Below are positions 46,437-55,727 of a stretch of DNA of 64,000 bases, in pieces (position 1 is the first letter of the stretch; each line of letters begins with the position of its first letter). Location of the stretch: assembly GCF_000154445.1 (NCBI RefSeq), contig NZ_DS499566.1; one strand, written 5' to 3'. Made by a program: the position numbers and the translations under genes. The notes beneath the pieces are model-generated. The model did not search any database and was not told the DNA's origin. It saw only the letters and a list, made by a program, of their open reading frames with translations. The stretch is from Intestinibacter bartlettii. GTDB lineage: Bacteria; Bacillota; Clostridia; Peptostreptococcales; Peptostreptococcaceae.

Positions 46437-46957
46437 ATGTCAAAAGAATTTGTTAAAGAAAGAGTATTAAAATATTTAATGGAGGATTTACTAGTACCTC
46501 AAGATATGATAGACACAAAATGTTCCTCTAAGTGAATTTGAAGAAGGAGCAGAAAGGTGTTTTAGACATAATAGTAAATGTTGTTGTAAAAGAACACGGA
46601 GAAGATTACTACGTTCCAGTTTTAATAGTAACATGTGTAGATGAAGACTTTGTAATGGAAGGAGAAGCATTACAAAAAGAAATAGATTTCCTTGAAGATG
46701 TAGACAATATAACTACTGCTGGTAGAATGATACTTACAAATGGAAATGAAATGATGTATGCAGACTGGACTGGAGAAGAATACAATACAGAAGCATCTCT
46801 TCCTACATACGATCAAATGCAAAAAGAATTCTTCGAAATGGAAGCAAAATTAAGAGAAGAAGAAAATATGCATCATGGCGATGGATGCGGATGTGGACAT
46901 GACCACCATCATGAAGATAATGATGGATGCGGATGTGGTTGTGGACATCAACATTAA
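46437..46957 (+). pseudogene. HsdR-N-like protein with Cys/His tail, frameshifted twice
   Basis: ATG at 46437 behind AAGGAG opens MSKEFVKERVLKYLMEDLL, which resembles the N-terminal domain of type I restriction subunits (HSDR_N family), but stops at 46535. Dropping one A from the AAAA at 46517-46520 and one from the AAA at 46553-46555 gives a continuous frame (DTNVPLSEFEEGAEGVLDII and on) to 46957. The rest continues the same fold (YVPVLIVTCVDED, MILTNGNEMMYADW) and ends in a metal-binding tail with CGCGHDHHH and CGCGCGHQH. The acidic catalytic residues of the nuclease fold look degraded. Real loss of function or sequence errors cannot be told apart. Confidence 0.7.
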
Positions 46958-47192
46958 TTAGTTTTAAGCTTAATTTATTAATGATTTTAAATCAAAAATA
47001 TTATCTATATAAAGCTATAAAAAAATGTGGGAAAAATTGCTAAAAAATAAAGGTTTTTAATGCAATATGTAGAATTAATTATGGATAAGATAATTGACAT
47101 TTTGATTAAATGGAATTATATTTTTTTTATTTGTAAACATATAATAGCTATATAAGATAAATAAACTATGTGTAAAAAGAAGGGGTTATATT

Positions 47193-48077
47193 ATGGGGGC
47201 TAAAAAAGAAAATACTTATGAAAATTATGTCCATGCAGATGCATCAGGATCATCAAATGCAATGAAAATGTATTTAAAAGAAATTGAAGAATACAAAATG
47301 CTATCTGCAGTTGAAGAAGTTGAATTAGCCAAAAAGGTTAATGAAGAAATACCTGAGGCGAAAGAAGATTTTATAAACGCTAATTATAGATTAGTGGTAA
47401 GTATAGCCAAAAAATATAGAAAAGAAAATGTCGATATACTTGACTTAATACAGGCGGGGAATATAGGTCTTATCAAGGCAGTAGAAAAGTATGACTACAC
47501 TAAGGGGTATAAGTTTAGTACATACGCTACTTGGTGGATTAAACAAAGTATTACAAGATATATAGACGATTGTGAAAATACTATTAGAATACCTGTACAC
47601 CTTCATCAAAGAATAAACTTTGTCAAAAGAAAGAAACAAGAGCTTTCAAACGTATTACAAAGAGAACCATCACTAGAAGAACTAGCTGATATTTGTGATA
47701 TGGATGTAGACAAAGTTATAGAAATATTAAAACGTGATAAAAACGTAGTATCATTAGATACACCAATAAAAGAAGATGAAGACAGTAGTTTAGTAGAATT
47801 TATACCTTCAGATGCTAACTTTTCTGATGTAGTTATGCATGAAGTAGAACAACACAATTTAAAAGAAAAAATCAATGAACTTTTAACTGGTCTTAGCGAA
47901 CAAGAACAAAAAGTTCTTAGAATGAGATTTGGTCTTGATGATGATGATCCAAAAACTTTAGAAGAAATAGGTAAAGTATTTGGTGTTACAAGAGAAAGAA
48001 TCAGACAAATCGAAGCTAAAGCCATAAGAAAGTTAAGACATCCAAGCAGATTAAATCAATTAAAGAATTTTTATTAA
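47193..48077 (+). CDS. sigA2: RNA polymerase sigma factor, RpoD-like (SigA2 type)
   Basis: 294 residues, a compact sigma-70 lacking the long N-terminal region 1.1 of the main sigma. Region 1.2 is MKMYLKEIEEYKMLS, region 2 has NYRLVVSIAKKYR, DLIQAGNIGLIKAVEKYD and the -10 reading helix KFSTYATWWIKQSI; region 3 starts at IRIPVHLHQRIN; region 4 has LEEIGKVFGVTRERIRQIEAKAIRKLRHPSR. It probably recognises vegetative-type promoters as a second SigA; the symbol follows the clostridial name from memory. Preceded by a 235-base gap and followed by a terminator. Confidence 0.88.
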   Translation: MGAKKENTYENYVHADASGSSNAMKMYLKEIEEYKMLSAVEEVELAKKVNEEIPEAKEDFINANYRLVVSIAKKYRKENVDILDLIQAGNIGLIKAVEKYDYTKGYKFSTYATWWIKQSITRYIDDCENTIRIPVHLHQRINFVKRKKQELSNVLQREPSLEELADICDMDVDKVIEILKRDKNVVSLDTPIKEDEDSSLVEFIPSDANFSDVVMHEVEQHNLKEKINELLTGLSEQEQKVLRMRFGLDDDDPKTLEEIGKVFGVTRERIRQIEAKAIRKLRHPSRLNQLKNFY

Positions 48078-48102
48078 AACTAATATATATAATAAGTTCA
48101 AG

Positions 48103-48131
48103 AAAAAGTGGGATTATATCCCACTTTTTTG
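48103..48131 (+). terminator. Terminator after the sigma-factor gene
   Basis: AAAAAGTGGGAT pairs with ATCCCACTTTTT across a 3-base loop and ends in a T run. Confidence 0.85.
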
Positions 48132-48181
48132 TTTGAATTTATATATTAAAAAATTTTAAACACTTAATAAGATAACGTTTT

Positions 48182-48406
48182 TCATAGTTTTACAGAAACC
48201 TTATATAAAAACATAGCACATCTTCTGATTAGAGAAGAAAGCGGGTCTATAGGCTCGTCCTCGTCACCTTCATATAATTTTGTCACATCCATACCAAGTT
48301 GCAAATTAATCCTATTAATGCGAGTAAATTGAATGCTCACCATAAAAAGAAAATAAATAAATCCAATACCAAACAAAACTAATAATATAATGAATAATTT
48401 ATCCAT
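48182..48406 (-). CDS. Small membrane protein of unknown function (74 aa)
   Basis: One membrane helix (about residues 4-26) and a charged tail with DEDEP. The ATG has GGAGGGAG immediately upstream on its strand, which makes it a credible gene. No family recognised. It lies downstream of feoB on the same strand, 190 bases away, but probably has its own promoter in that gap. Confidence 0.6.
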   Translation of the reverse strand: MDKLFIILLVLFGIGFIYFLFMVSIQFTRINRINLQLGMDVTKLYEGDEDEPIDPLSSLIRRCAMFLYKVSVKL

Positions 48407-48596
48407 GATACTCCCTCCATTAAAATATATTATCTATAATATAATTGTACTATATTGACAAAAAATAATCATCAAAAAAAATAAATTTATTAGAAAATTT
48501 GAAATTATTAAAAATCTTTAAATGAAAAATAAAATGCTGAGTCTAATTTATATTGAAAACTAGACACAGCAAAAGTTTAGATAAATATATATTTTT

Positions 48597-50723
48597 TTAA
48601 AAAACAAACATAAGAAAATCGTATAAAATTCTAGTACAAAAACAAACAATAAATGCTATACATGTTGGAATTATAAATCCAAGTGCAGTCCATTTAAGAC
48701 TATCTGTTTCTTTTTTTATTGTTAAAAGCGTAGTAGTACATGGCCAATGAAGTAAACTAAAAATCATTAAATTTAGAGCTGTTAAATACGTCCAACCATG
48801 ACTTGTTAATAATGCCCCTAACTCACTAAGGCTAGAATAATCAGTCATAGAACCTGTAGCCATATAAGACATTATCAAAATTGGTATTACAATTTCGTTT
48901 GCTGGCATTCCTAAAATAAATGCTAGAAGTATAAATCCATCTAGTCCGATAAATTTGCCTATTGGATCTAAAAATAATGCTATATGATTTAAAATAGTCA
49001 TATCTCCGATAGTGATATTTGCCAAAAGCCAAGTTATTACACCAGCAGGGATAGCAACTACAACAGCTCTGCTTAATACAAATAATGTTCTGTCTATAAG
49101 TGAAGTATAGATAATTCGACCTATTTGTGGCACCCTATATGGTGGAAGTTCTAATGTGAAAGTTGAACTTTCACCTTTAAGCAATGTTTTTGATAAAAGA
49201 TAAGATACAAGTAGAGATATTTCTATTCCAACAAGAATTATTAAAGTTACACATATTGCAGTAGATACATTAGATAAAAACGGATTTTTTATAGCTGCAG
49301 TGAAAAATATAGTAGATATAGCTATTAAAGTAGGAAATCTCCCATTACAAGGTACAAATGTATTGGTAAGTATTGCTATTAATCTTTCTCTAGGAGAATC
49401 AATAATTCTACATCCAATTACACCACAAGCATTGCATCCAAAGCCCATACACATAGTTAAACATTGTTTACCGTGAGTTTTACATTTTTTAAATAGGTGA
49501 TCTAAATTAAATGCAACCCTAGGTAAATATCCTAAGTCCTCTAAAAAGGTGAAAAGAGGGAAGAATATCGCCATAGGAGGAAGCATTACAGAAACTACCC
49601 ATGCGAATGTCTTATATAGACCAAATACTAACATTTCACAAATCCATATAGGAAGATTTAAGCCAACTAGAAAATCATACATCCAAGGTTCTACGCTAAA
49701 TAAAATATTAGATAGAATTTGGGATGGATAATTGGCACCAGATATAGTTATCCATAAAACTAAAGCTAGCATAATAAGCATAGATGGTATTGCAAAGTAT
49801 TTTGATGTTATAATTGAATCGATTTTATCGTCTATATCTTCTTTATCATTTTCTTTATATACTACAGCATCGAATAAATTTGCTGCAAAATCGTAATTTA
49901 TTTTTGAAATTTCATCTCTTATTTTTTTCTTATCCAATTCCTTTGGAACTTTATTTTTTATAGCTTCTAATTGAACATTAAAATCTCCCTCAACATATTT
50001 TTCTAAAGACGAAAATAGACTTTCATCACCATCTACAATTCTAAGACCCAACCATCTTGAATTTATTTGAGGAAATAACTCTTCTAATTCGTCTTTAAAG
50101 CTATCTACTAAATTTTCTATTTCTTCACTATATGTTACATAATTTTTAGTTTCTATATTTTTTTGTAATACGACTTTTTCTAAAGCTTGTTGTAAATCCT
50201 CCATACCTATTTTATTTCTTGCACTAGTCAAAACAACTGGAATACCTAATAATTTTTCCATCTTATCTTTATCTATTTTTATAGATTTTTTTTCTGCCTC
50301 ATCAATTAAGTTGATACATAACACGACTTTATTAGTTAATTCTAAAACTTGGAACAATAAATTTAAATTTCTTTCAAGGCATGTAGCATCACATACGACA
50401 ATTGCCGCATCGACATCCCCAAAACATATAAAATCTCTTGCAACTATTTCTTCTTGTGATAGTGCAAATAATGAATAAGTCCCGGGTAAGTCGATTAAAT
50501 TGTAATTTATATTATTATATGAAAATTCACCTCTAGCAGTAGCTATAGTTTTTCCAGGCCAGTTTCCAGTATGTTGTTTTAATCCTGTAAGATAATTAAA
50601 TACTGTACTTTTTCCTGTATTGGGATTTCCAGCGAGTGCGACAACATAAGAGTTTTCCTTTTGTTTTATATTAAAGGAATCTTCTAGGGATTTAATTTTG
50701 CAACTTTTATACGTAAGCCCCAT
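48597..50723 (-). CDS. feoB: Ferrous iron transport protein B
   Basis: 708 residues. The N-terminal G domain has G1 AGNPNTGKST, G3 DLPGTYSL and G4 NLID; a helical regulatory domain follows (to about 270). The membrane part has two Gate regions with the conserved Cys motifs (CMGFGCNACGVIGCRIIDSPRERL) and ends in several helices. It imports Fe2+ across the membrane under anaerobic conditions. The ATG follows AGGAGG; feoA is 15 bases upstream, in one operon. Confidence 0.96.
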   Translation of the reverse strand: MGLTYKSCKIKSLEDSFNIKQKENSYVVALAGNPNTGKSTVFNYLTGLKQHTGNWPGKTIATARGEFSYNNINYNLIDLPGTYSLFALSQEEIVARDFICFGDVDAAIVVCDATCLERNLNLLFQVLELTNKVVLCINLIDEAEKKSIKIDKDKMEKLLGIPVVLTSARNKIGMEDLQQALEKVVLQKNIETKNYVTYSEEIENLVDSFKDELEELFPQINSRWLGLRIVDGDESLFSSLEKYVEGDFNVQLEAIKNKVPKELDKKKIRDEISKINYDFAANLFDAVVYKENDKEDIDDKIDSIITSKYFAIPSMLIMLALVLWITISGANYPSQILSNILFSVEPWMYDFLVGLNLPIWICEMLVFGLYKTFAWVVSVMLPPMAIFFPLFTFLEDLGYLPRVAFNLDHLFKKCKTHGKQCLTMCMGFGCNACGVIGCRIIDSPRERLIAILTNTFVPCNGRFPTLIAISTIFFTAAIKNPFLSNVSTAICVTLIILVGIEISLLVSYLLSKTLLKGESSTFTLELPPYRVPQIGRIIYTSLIDRTLFVLSRAVVVAIPAGVITWLLANITIGDMTILNHIALFLDPIGKFIGLDGFILLAFILGMPANEIVIPILIMSYMATGSMTDYSSLSELGALLTSHGWTYLTALNLMIFSLLHWPCTTTLLTIKKETDSLKWTALGFIIPTCIAFIVCFCTRILYDFLMFVF

Positions 50724-50738
50724 ATATATGTCCTCCTA

Positions 50739-50960
50739 TTATTTTACTAAAATTAAATTACTTTCTTCCTTTCTAAGGGCGATTTTGCTTCCTCTAACCT
50801 TATATACAGTTAAATGATTTTTAGGCCCTTTTCTCAAAACATCTATTAAAGCACCCTGAGTAAATCCAAGTGCTAACATTCTTTCTCTTAAATTACCTTC
50901 TGATAATAAACCTTCTACTTCAGCAGTAGTTTTTATATTTACATCTGTTAGTCTTTTCAA
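50739..50960 (-). CDS. feoA: Ferrous iron transport protein A
   Basis: A 73-residue SH3-like protein that assists FeoB; landmarks are LREREMLALGFTQG-like LRERMLALGFTQGALIDVL and the C-terminal GSKIALRKEESNLILV. The TTG at 50960 is selected because AAGGAGGAG precedes it at the right distance; the longer frame to 50999 would run through this ribosome site. First gene of feoAB, divergent from the DtxR-type regulator. Confidence 0.93.
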   Translation of the reverse strand: MKRLTDVNIKTTAEVEGLLSEGNLRERMLALGFTQGALIDVLRKGPKNHLTVYKVRGSKIALRKEESNLILVK

Positions 50961-50982
50961 TTTGAACTCCTCCTTAAAAATT

Positions 50983-50996
50983 TTAGCCGAAGCTAA
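50983..50996. promoter_or_regulatory. Palindrome upstream of feoA, possible metal-regulator site
   Basis: TTAGC-CGAA-GCTAA is a perfect 5-bp palindrome just before the feoA ribosome site and next to a divergent DtxR-family gene. It is reminiscent of half sites of DtxR/IdeR boxes (TTAGG...CCTAA) but could also be an RNA hairpin. A minus-strand TATAAT lies at 51023-51028. Confidence 0.4.
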
Positions 50997-51093
50997 CATT
51001 TATAATTTTAAGTTATGAAAGTATTATATAAATTGTGCAAAATAGTAATAAATTTTAGTCAAAAAAAATAATAAATATATAGGAGGTGTTATT

Positions 51094-51558
51094 TTGAGTG
51101 AATATTTTACGTTTAATGAGTATATGAAAAATAATAAGTTAACACCGAGCGAAGAGGATTATGTTGAGATGATTTATAGGATAAACCTTAATCGTGGCAA
51201 TGTACAGGTAAAAGATGTGGCAAATGAATTAAATATAAAGCCGGCCTCCGTTACAAAAATGGTCAAGAAATTAAACGATAAAGATATACTAGAATATAAA
51301 AAATACGATTATATAAAATTGACTGAAATGGGGTATAAAGTAGGAAATACTTTATTAAAAAGACATAATACAATTTATAAATTTTTAGAAATATTAGGTG
51401 TAAAAGATAGTATCCACGAGGAAACTGAAAAAATTGAACATACCATAAATTACGATACACTTGAAAAGATGGAGACATTGATAAATTTTTTTTCAAAATA
51501 CCAGGGTATATATTCTCTATTAAAGGAATTTCAAGAAGATAAACATTTAGATACATAA
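51094..51558 (+). CDS. DtxR/MntR-family metal-dependent repressor
   Basis: 154 residues. N-terminal winged helix with LTPSEEDYVEMIYRI and the recognition helix region VKDVANELNIKPASVTKMVKKL; the second half is the dimerisation/metal domain with LLKRHNTIYKFLEILG and EEEKIEH-like EETEKIEHTI. No C-terminal SH3 domain, as in MntR. It sits divergently to feoAB and is the obvious candidate for controlling it with Fe2+ or Mn2+. TTG start at 51094 behind AGGAGGTG. Confidence 0.9.
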   Translation: MSEYFTFNEYMKNNKLTPSEEDYVEMIYRINLNRGNVQVKDVANELNIKPASVTKMVKKLNDKDILEYKKYDYIKLTEMGYKVGNTLLKRHNTIYKFLEILGVKDSIHEETEKIEHTINYDTLEKMETLINFFSKYQGIYSLLKEFQEDKHLDT

Positions 51559-51611
51559 AAGAAGAGATAATAATTAATTATCAATAGAAACTTATCTTTA
51601 AGGAGGAGTTT

Positions 51612-53069
51612 ATGGAACTTTTGAAAATTTTAAAAGACGTTGAGATTTTAAGTGTTAACGGTCAAGTCGATATAGATATTGAAGATATTTCATATGATTC
51701 ACGAAAGGTAAAACAAAACTCTATGTTTTTATGTATAAGAGGTAATACTGTAGATGGGCATAATTATATAGATGATGCTATACAAAAAGGTGCAATTGCG
51801 ATTTTAATAGATAAAAAGATAAGCTATAAAAAGGGTATAACCTATATAAGAGTAAACAATGTAAAAGAATCTATGGCTATAATAGGGAAGAATTTTTTTC
51901 AAAATCCATGTCAAAAAATCAATCTAATTGGTGTTACAGGAACTAATGGAAAAACAAGTACAGTCAGTTTTATAAAACAAATACTTGGTTATGATTGTAA
52001 AGTCGGAAGTATTGGTACTATAGAAATTTACGATGGGAAAAAAACTATAACATCTATAAACACAACTCCTGAAAGTTTAGATATTCAAAAAAATTTAAAT
52101 GAAATGATTAAAAATAATTGCAAATACTGTGTTATGGAGGTATCTTCCCATGCATTAGTATTAAATAGAATAGATAATATAGATTATGAGGCAGCGGTAT
52201 TTACAAATTTAACTCAAGATCATTTAGATTTCCATAAAACTCTTGAAAATTATAAAAATGCAAAAGAAAAATTATTTTATAAAACAAAATCTATAAATAT
52301 ATTTAATATAGATGATAAAGTTGGAGAAGAATTTTTTAATAAAAGCTTAAATAGAGATATAAAAACATATACTTATGGGGTGGAAAAAGAAGCTGATTTT
52401 AAGGCGGCTAACATAAAATTATATGATGATAGAACTGAATATGATTTAATTATAGATAAACAAAAATACAAAGTTTCAACTCCGATTTTGGGTAATTTCA
52501 ATGTATATAATACATTGGCAGCAATAACGACATGTATTTTATTGGGTTTAAGCCGAGAAGATGTTATAAAAAGAGTTCAAAATTTAAAAAGTGTTTCTGG
52601 AAGACTAGACAAAGTAGAAAATGACAAGAATGTAAATATAATAGTTGACTATGCACACACACCAGATGCATTGTTAAATATATTGAAAAGTGCTAGATTA
52701 TTTACAAAAAACAGAATAATTTTAGTCTTTGGATGTGGAGGAAACAGAGATAAAGCAAAACGTCCTATAATGGGAAAAATTGCACAACAAAATGCCGATA
52801 TTTCGATTATAACCTCTGATAACCCACGATTTGAAAAGGAAATGGATATAATAGAAGATATACTTTGTGGTATAGATAAAACTTTAGATAATTATTTTGT
52901 TGTGCAAGATAGGGAAGATAGTATAAAAAAAGCTATAGAACTTTACGAAGTAGGAGATTTAATAATTATAGCTGGAAAAGGGCACGAGAACTATCAAATT
53001 AAGGGCGATAAAAAATATTTCTTTGATGATAAATTAATAGCTAAGAAGATATTAGATGAGAAAGAATAA
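51612..53069 (+). CDS. murE: UDP-MurNAc-L-Ala-D-Glu:meso-diaminopimelate ligase
   Basis: 485 residues. The ATP motif GVTGTNGKTST is at 107-117, the Mur-ligase centre has MEVSSHALVLNRID and TNLTQDHLDFH, and the C-terminal domain carries the DNPR motif (403-406), which specifies meso-diaminopimelate over lysine. This implies a meso-DAP-type peptidoglycan stem. ATG behind AAGGAGGAG; unlike in many bacteria it is not within a mur/fts cluster here. Confidence 0.95.
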   Translation: MELLKILKDVEILSVNGQVDIDIEDISYDSRKVKQNSMFLCIRGNTVDGHNYIDDAIQKGAIAILIDKKISYKKGITYIRVNNVKESMAIIGKNFFQNPCQKINLIGVTGTNGKTSTVSFIKQILGYDCKVGSIGTIEIYDGKKTITSINTTPESLDIQKNLNEMIKNNCKYCVMEVSSHALVLNRIDNIDYEAAVFTNLTQDHLDFHKTLENYKNAKEKLFYKTKSINIFNIDDKVGEEFFNKSLNRDIKTYTYGVEKEADFKAANIKLYDDRTEYDLIIDKQKYKVSTPILGNFNVYNTLAAITTCILLGLSREDVIKRVQNLKSVSGRLDKVENDKNVNIIVDYAHTPDALLNILKSARLFTKNRIILVFGCGGNRDKAKRPIMGKIAQQNADISIITSDNPRFEKEMDIIEDILCGIDKTLDNYFVVQDREDSIKKAIELYEVGDLIIIAGKGHENYQIKGDKKYFFDDKLIAKKILDEKE

Positions 53070-53094
53070 TATATACTGTTAAATAAGAATTTAT

Positions 53095-53126
53095 AAAAAA
53101 GGGGAGTAAATTTTCCCCTTTTTTGC
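53095..53126. terminator. Bidirectional terminator between murE and the LysR gene
   Basis: A run of A, GGGGA, a 7-base loop, TCCCC and a run of T, between convergent genes; works in both directions. Confidence 0.85.
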
Positions 53127-53141
53127 TTATAATATAAAAAT

Positions 53142-54044
53142 TTAAGAAGTCTGCTTATCAAACCATTTAAGCGCAAAGTTCTTAAAAAGAGTTTCATTTT
53201 TAGATAGTTTCTTATTTTTTATATTTACTAAATAAATTTTGGCACATAAATTATCAAATAGATTTATGATTTTTATGTGGCTATTTATATTATTTTTATA
53301 AGATGTAGCTATAGTATCTGGTAATAATGTAACCCCCATATTTTCAGAAACTAAAGCTAGTAGAGTTTTTGTCTGACTATCTATATAAGATACATAAGGA
53401 AAAAAATTTAAGTTACCCCAAACATTTAGAAATATATTGTGTAAAGTTGGGTCGCCGCTTAAAGCAATATATTTTTCCTTAGATGTTTTATCTAAAGCTA
53501 TAGTTCTATTTTCTAAAAATCTATGATTTTCAGATGTCACCATAACTAAATTATCACTAAAAAGCTCATATGAGTCTAGTATTTTATTATTTGATCCTAA
53601 ATTGCTTACAAATCCTAAATTAAATTTCGAAACACTTAAGTATTCTAATATAGAATTATTGCCTCTTTCAATTAGCTCTATTTGAATATTAGGGTGTTCT
53701 TTATGAAAATCCCCTATAAGAGTAGCAAGTCCATATTCAATCATAGTGTCGATAACCCCAATTGTAATAATTTCACTTTCTTCGCTCTTGTATTTGTACA
53801 AATTCCTTTGCATTTTTTCGTATCCATCTACACTTTCTCTTGCGAACTCTAAAAATTCTTTTCCAGCAGGAGTCAAAGTGATAGTTCGATGTTCTCTCTT
53901 AAATAATTCAATCCCAATTTCCTTCTCTAATGATTTTATATGCTTGGATATTGATGATTGGGATATAAATAATTCTTGAGATGCCAATGTAAAGTGGTTA
54001 TGTTTTACAACAGCTAAAAAAGACTTTAATTGTTCAAATGTCAT
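53142..54044 (-). CDS. LysR-family transcriptional regulator
   Basis: 300 residues. N-terminal winged helix-turn-helix with LKSFLAVVKHNHFTLASQELFISQSSISKHIKSLEKEIG, then a two-lobe effector domain (about 90-300) of periplasmic-binding type. Divergent from the tyrS transcription unit, with a 361-base gap that carries the tyrS promoter and leader. Ligand and targets are unknown; a LysR protein usually controls a neighbouring gene, but tyrS is explained by its own leader. Confidence 0.92.
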   Translation of the reverse strand: MTFEQLKSFLAVVKHNHFTLASQELFISQSSISKHIKSLEKEIGIELFKREHRTITLTPAGKEFLEFARESVDGYEKMQRNLYKYKSEESEIITIGVIDTMIEYGLATLIGDFHKEHPNIQIELIERGNNSILEYLSVSKFNLGFVSNLGSNNKILDSYELFSDNLVMVTSENHRFLENRTIALDKTSKEKYIALSGDPTLHNIFLNVWGNLNFFPYVSYIDSQTKTLLALVSENMGVTLLPDTIATSYKNNINSHIKIINLFDNLCAKIYLVNIKNKKLSKNETLFKNFALKWFDKQTS

Positions 54045-54208
54045 TGTCCCACCTCAAAATAAAAAAATAATAAATAAAAAAATATCCTTAGAATTATTAT
54101 AACAGATATTAAGTGGAAATAATTAGATTAGGCTCTAAGTTTGTCAAAAACTTAAATACAATAAGATTAGTTAAAAGGTATATAAGTATGTATAAAATTA
54201 TAAAATGA

Positions 54209-54237
54209 TTGACAAACTATAAGAATACTAATATATT
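54209..54237 (+). promoter_or_regulatory. Promoter of tyrS
   Basis: A consensus TTGACA (54209-54214), 17 bases, and TATATT (54232-54237). Transcription would start near 54244 and give a leader of about 160 bases. Confidence 0.75.
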
Positions 54238-54243
54238 TTAAAT

Positions 54244-54380
54244 ATAAAACAAAATATTGATGTCATGAAAAGAAATATTAAATAAAGCTTAGTTTTAAGA
54301 GAAATCTTGGTTGGTGCGAAAGAACGAATTAAGGTGGTAACGCGTGAGATGCTCTCGTCCTTTTGGATGAGGGCTTTTTA
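54244..54380 (+). promoter_or_regulatory. tyrS T-box leader, apparently lacking the specifier half
   Basis: The T-box antiterminator sequence AAGGTGGTAACGCG (54331-54344) and the competing terminator (GCTCTCGTCC/GGATGAGGGC, 54351-54374, then T residues) are clear. Upstream, AGAGAAATCTTGGTTGGTGCGAA resembles the distal loop of Stem I. In ordinary T-boxes the 3' side of Stem I with the specifier codon and Stem III lie between these parts; here only about 14 bases separate them, and no TAC codon occurs between the start and the antiterminator. Either a degenerate element or an unusual minimal one. Confidence 0.75.
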
Positions 54381-54405
54381 AATATACGGGGAAGGAAGGT
54401 CAAAT

Positions 54406-55611
54406 ATGAAATCTTTAGAAGAACAGTTGAAAATAATAAAAAAAGGAACATTAGATATAATTAACGAAGAAGAACTTATAAAAAAATTAGAGAAGTCTAT
54501 AAAAGAAAATAAACCTTTAAAGATAAAATTAGGATTAGACCCTAGTGCGCCTGATATACATTTGGGTCACACTGTGGTTTTAAGAAAGTTAAAACAGTTA
54601 CAGGATTTAGGACATGAAATTATTATAATAATCGGTGATTTTACGGGGAAAATAGGAGATCCAACAGGAAAATCTAGAATGAGAAAATTTTTAAGTGATG
54701 AAGAAGTGCTTCAAAATGCCAAAACTTATGAAGAACAAGTATTTAAAATTTTAGACAAAGAAAAGACAACTATAAAATTTAATAGCGAATGGCTATCAAA
54801 ACTTACATTTGGCGATGTATTAAAATTAACTGCTTCTACAACTGTGGCTAGAATGTTGGAAAGAGAAGATTTTAAACTTAGATTTGAAAACCAAAGACCG
54901 ATATACTTAAATGAGTTTTTCTATCCCTTAATGCAGGCTTTCGATTCTACAGCTATTGAAGCTGATATCGAATTTGGTGGAACTGACCAAAGATTTAATT
55001 TATTATCAGGTAGAAATCTTCAAAAAGAAATTGGAGAAGAACCACAAGTTGTGATTATGATGCCTCTTATAGAAGGATTAGATGGCAAAAATAAAATGAG
55101 TAAGACTTTAGGTAATTATATAGGAATTTATGAATCAGCAAAATCAAAATACCAAAAAGTCATGGAAATACCAGATGAATTAATAGTAAAATACTACACA
55201 TTATTAACTGATGTGGATGATGAAATAATAAAAGAAGTAGAAGCTAAGCTAAAAGATGAAAGTGTAAATCCAAGGGATATTAAAATGGATTTAGCAAGGG
55301 AAATAGTAAGCTTATATCATACTGAAGAAGAAGTAGAACAAGCTGAAGAGAGATTTAAAATGATCTTCCAAATGGGACAAAAACCTAAGGATATAGATAC
55401 AGTAAATGTATCAAAAGAAGACTTCGATTTAATATCAACAGTAGTAGATAAGGGCTTAGTATCAAGTAAAAGTGAATTTAGAAGACTTTTACCACAAGGT
55501 GGAATAAAAATAAATGACAAAAAAATAACTATGGAAAAAGACTTGCCAAAAGAGGGCGAAATTGTAGTTCAAGTTGGAAAGAAAAAATTTATGAAGATTA
55601 TAGTGTCTTAA
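54406..55611 (+). CDS. tyrS: Tyrosyl-tRNA synthetase
   Basis: 401 residues of class I synthetase. HIGH-type motif is PDIHLGHTVVLRKL, the KMSKS-type loop is GKNKMSKTLGNYIG, and an S4 RNA-binding domain closes the protein (LVSSKSEFRRLLPQGGIKIN). The ATG follows GGAAGG. The length and the early LGLDPSAPDIHLGH fit the TyrZ-like subgroup more than the TyrS of B. subtilis. Regulated by the leader upstream. Confidence 0.95.
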   Translation: MKSLEEQLKIIKKGTLDIINEEELIKKLEKSIKENKPLKIKLGLDPSAPDIHLGHTVVLRKLKQLQDLGHEIIIIIGDFTGKIGDPTGKSRMRKFLSDEEVLQNAKTYEEQVFKILDKEKTTIKFNSEWLSKLTFGDVLKLTASTTVARMLEREDFKLRFENQRPIYLNEFFYPLMQAFDSTAIEADIEFGGTDQRFNLLSGRNLQKEIGEEPQVVIMMPLIEGLDGKNKMSKTLGNYIGIYESAKSKYQKVMEIPDELIVKYYTLLTDVDDEIIKEVEAKLKDESVNPRDIKMDLAREIVSLYHTEEEVEQAEERFKMIFQMGQKPKDIDTVNVSKEDFDLISTVVDKGLVSSKSEFRRLLPQGGIKINDKKITMEKDLPKEGEIVVQVGKKKFMKIIVS

Positions 55612-55669
55612 ATAATTAGAAAAGATTTTATTTAAGATACATAGTATTAAGTTATTTCATAGATATAAA

Positions 55670-55703
55670 CAAAAAACATTGGTAAATGCCAATGTTTTTT
55701 TTG
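55670..55703. terminator. Terminator after tyrS
   Basis: AAAAAACATTGG and CCAATGTTTTTT form a perfect stem with a 6-base loop, working in both directions; on the minus strand it also follows the gene remnant at 55728. Confidence 0.85.
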
Positions 55704-55727
55704 TTTATAATAATTTAAAAACTAAAA

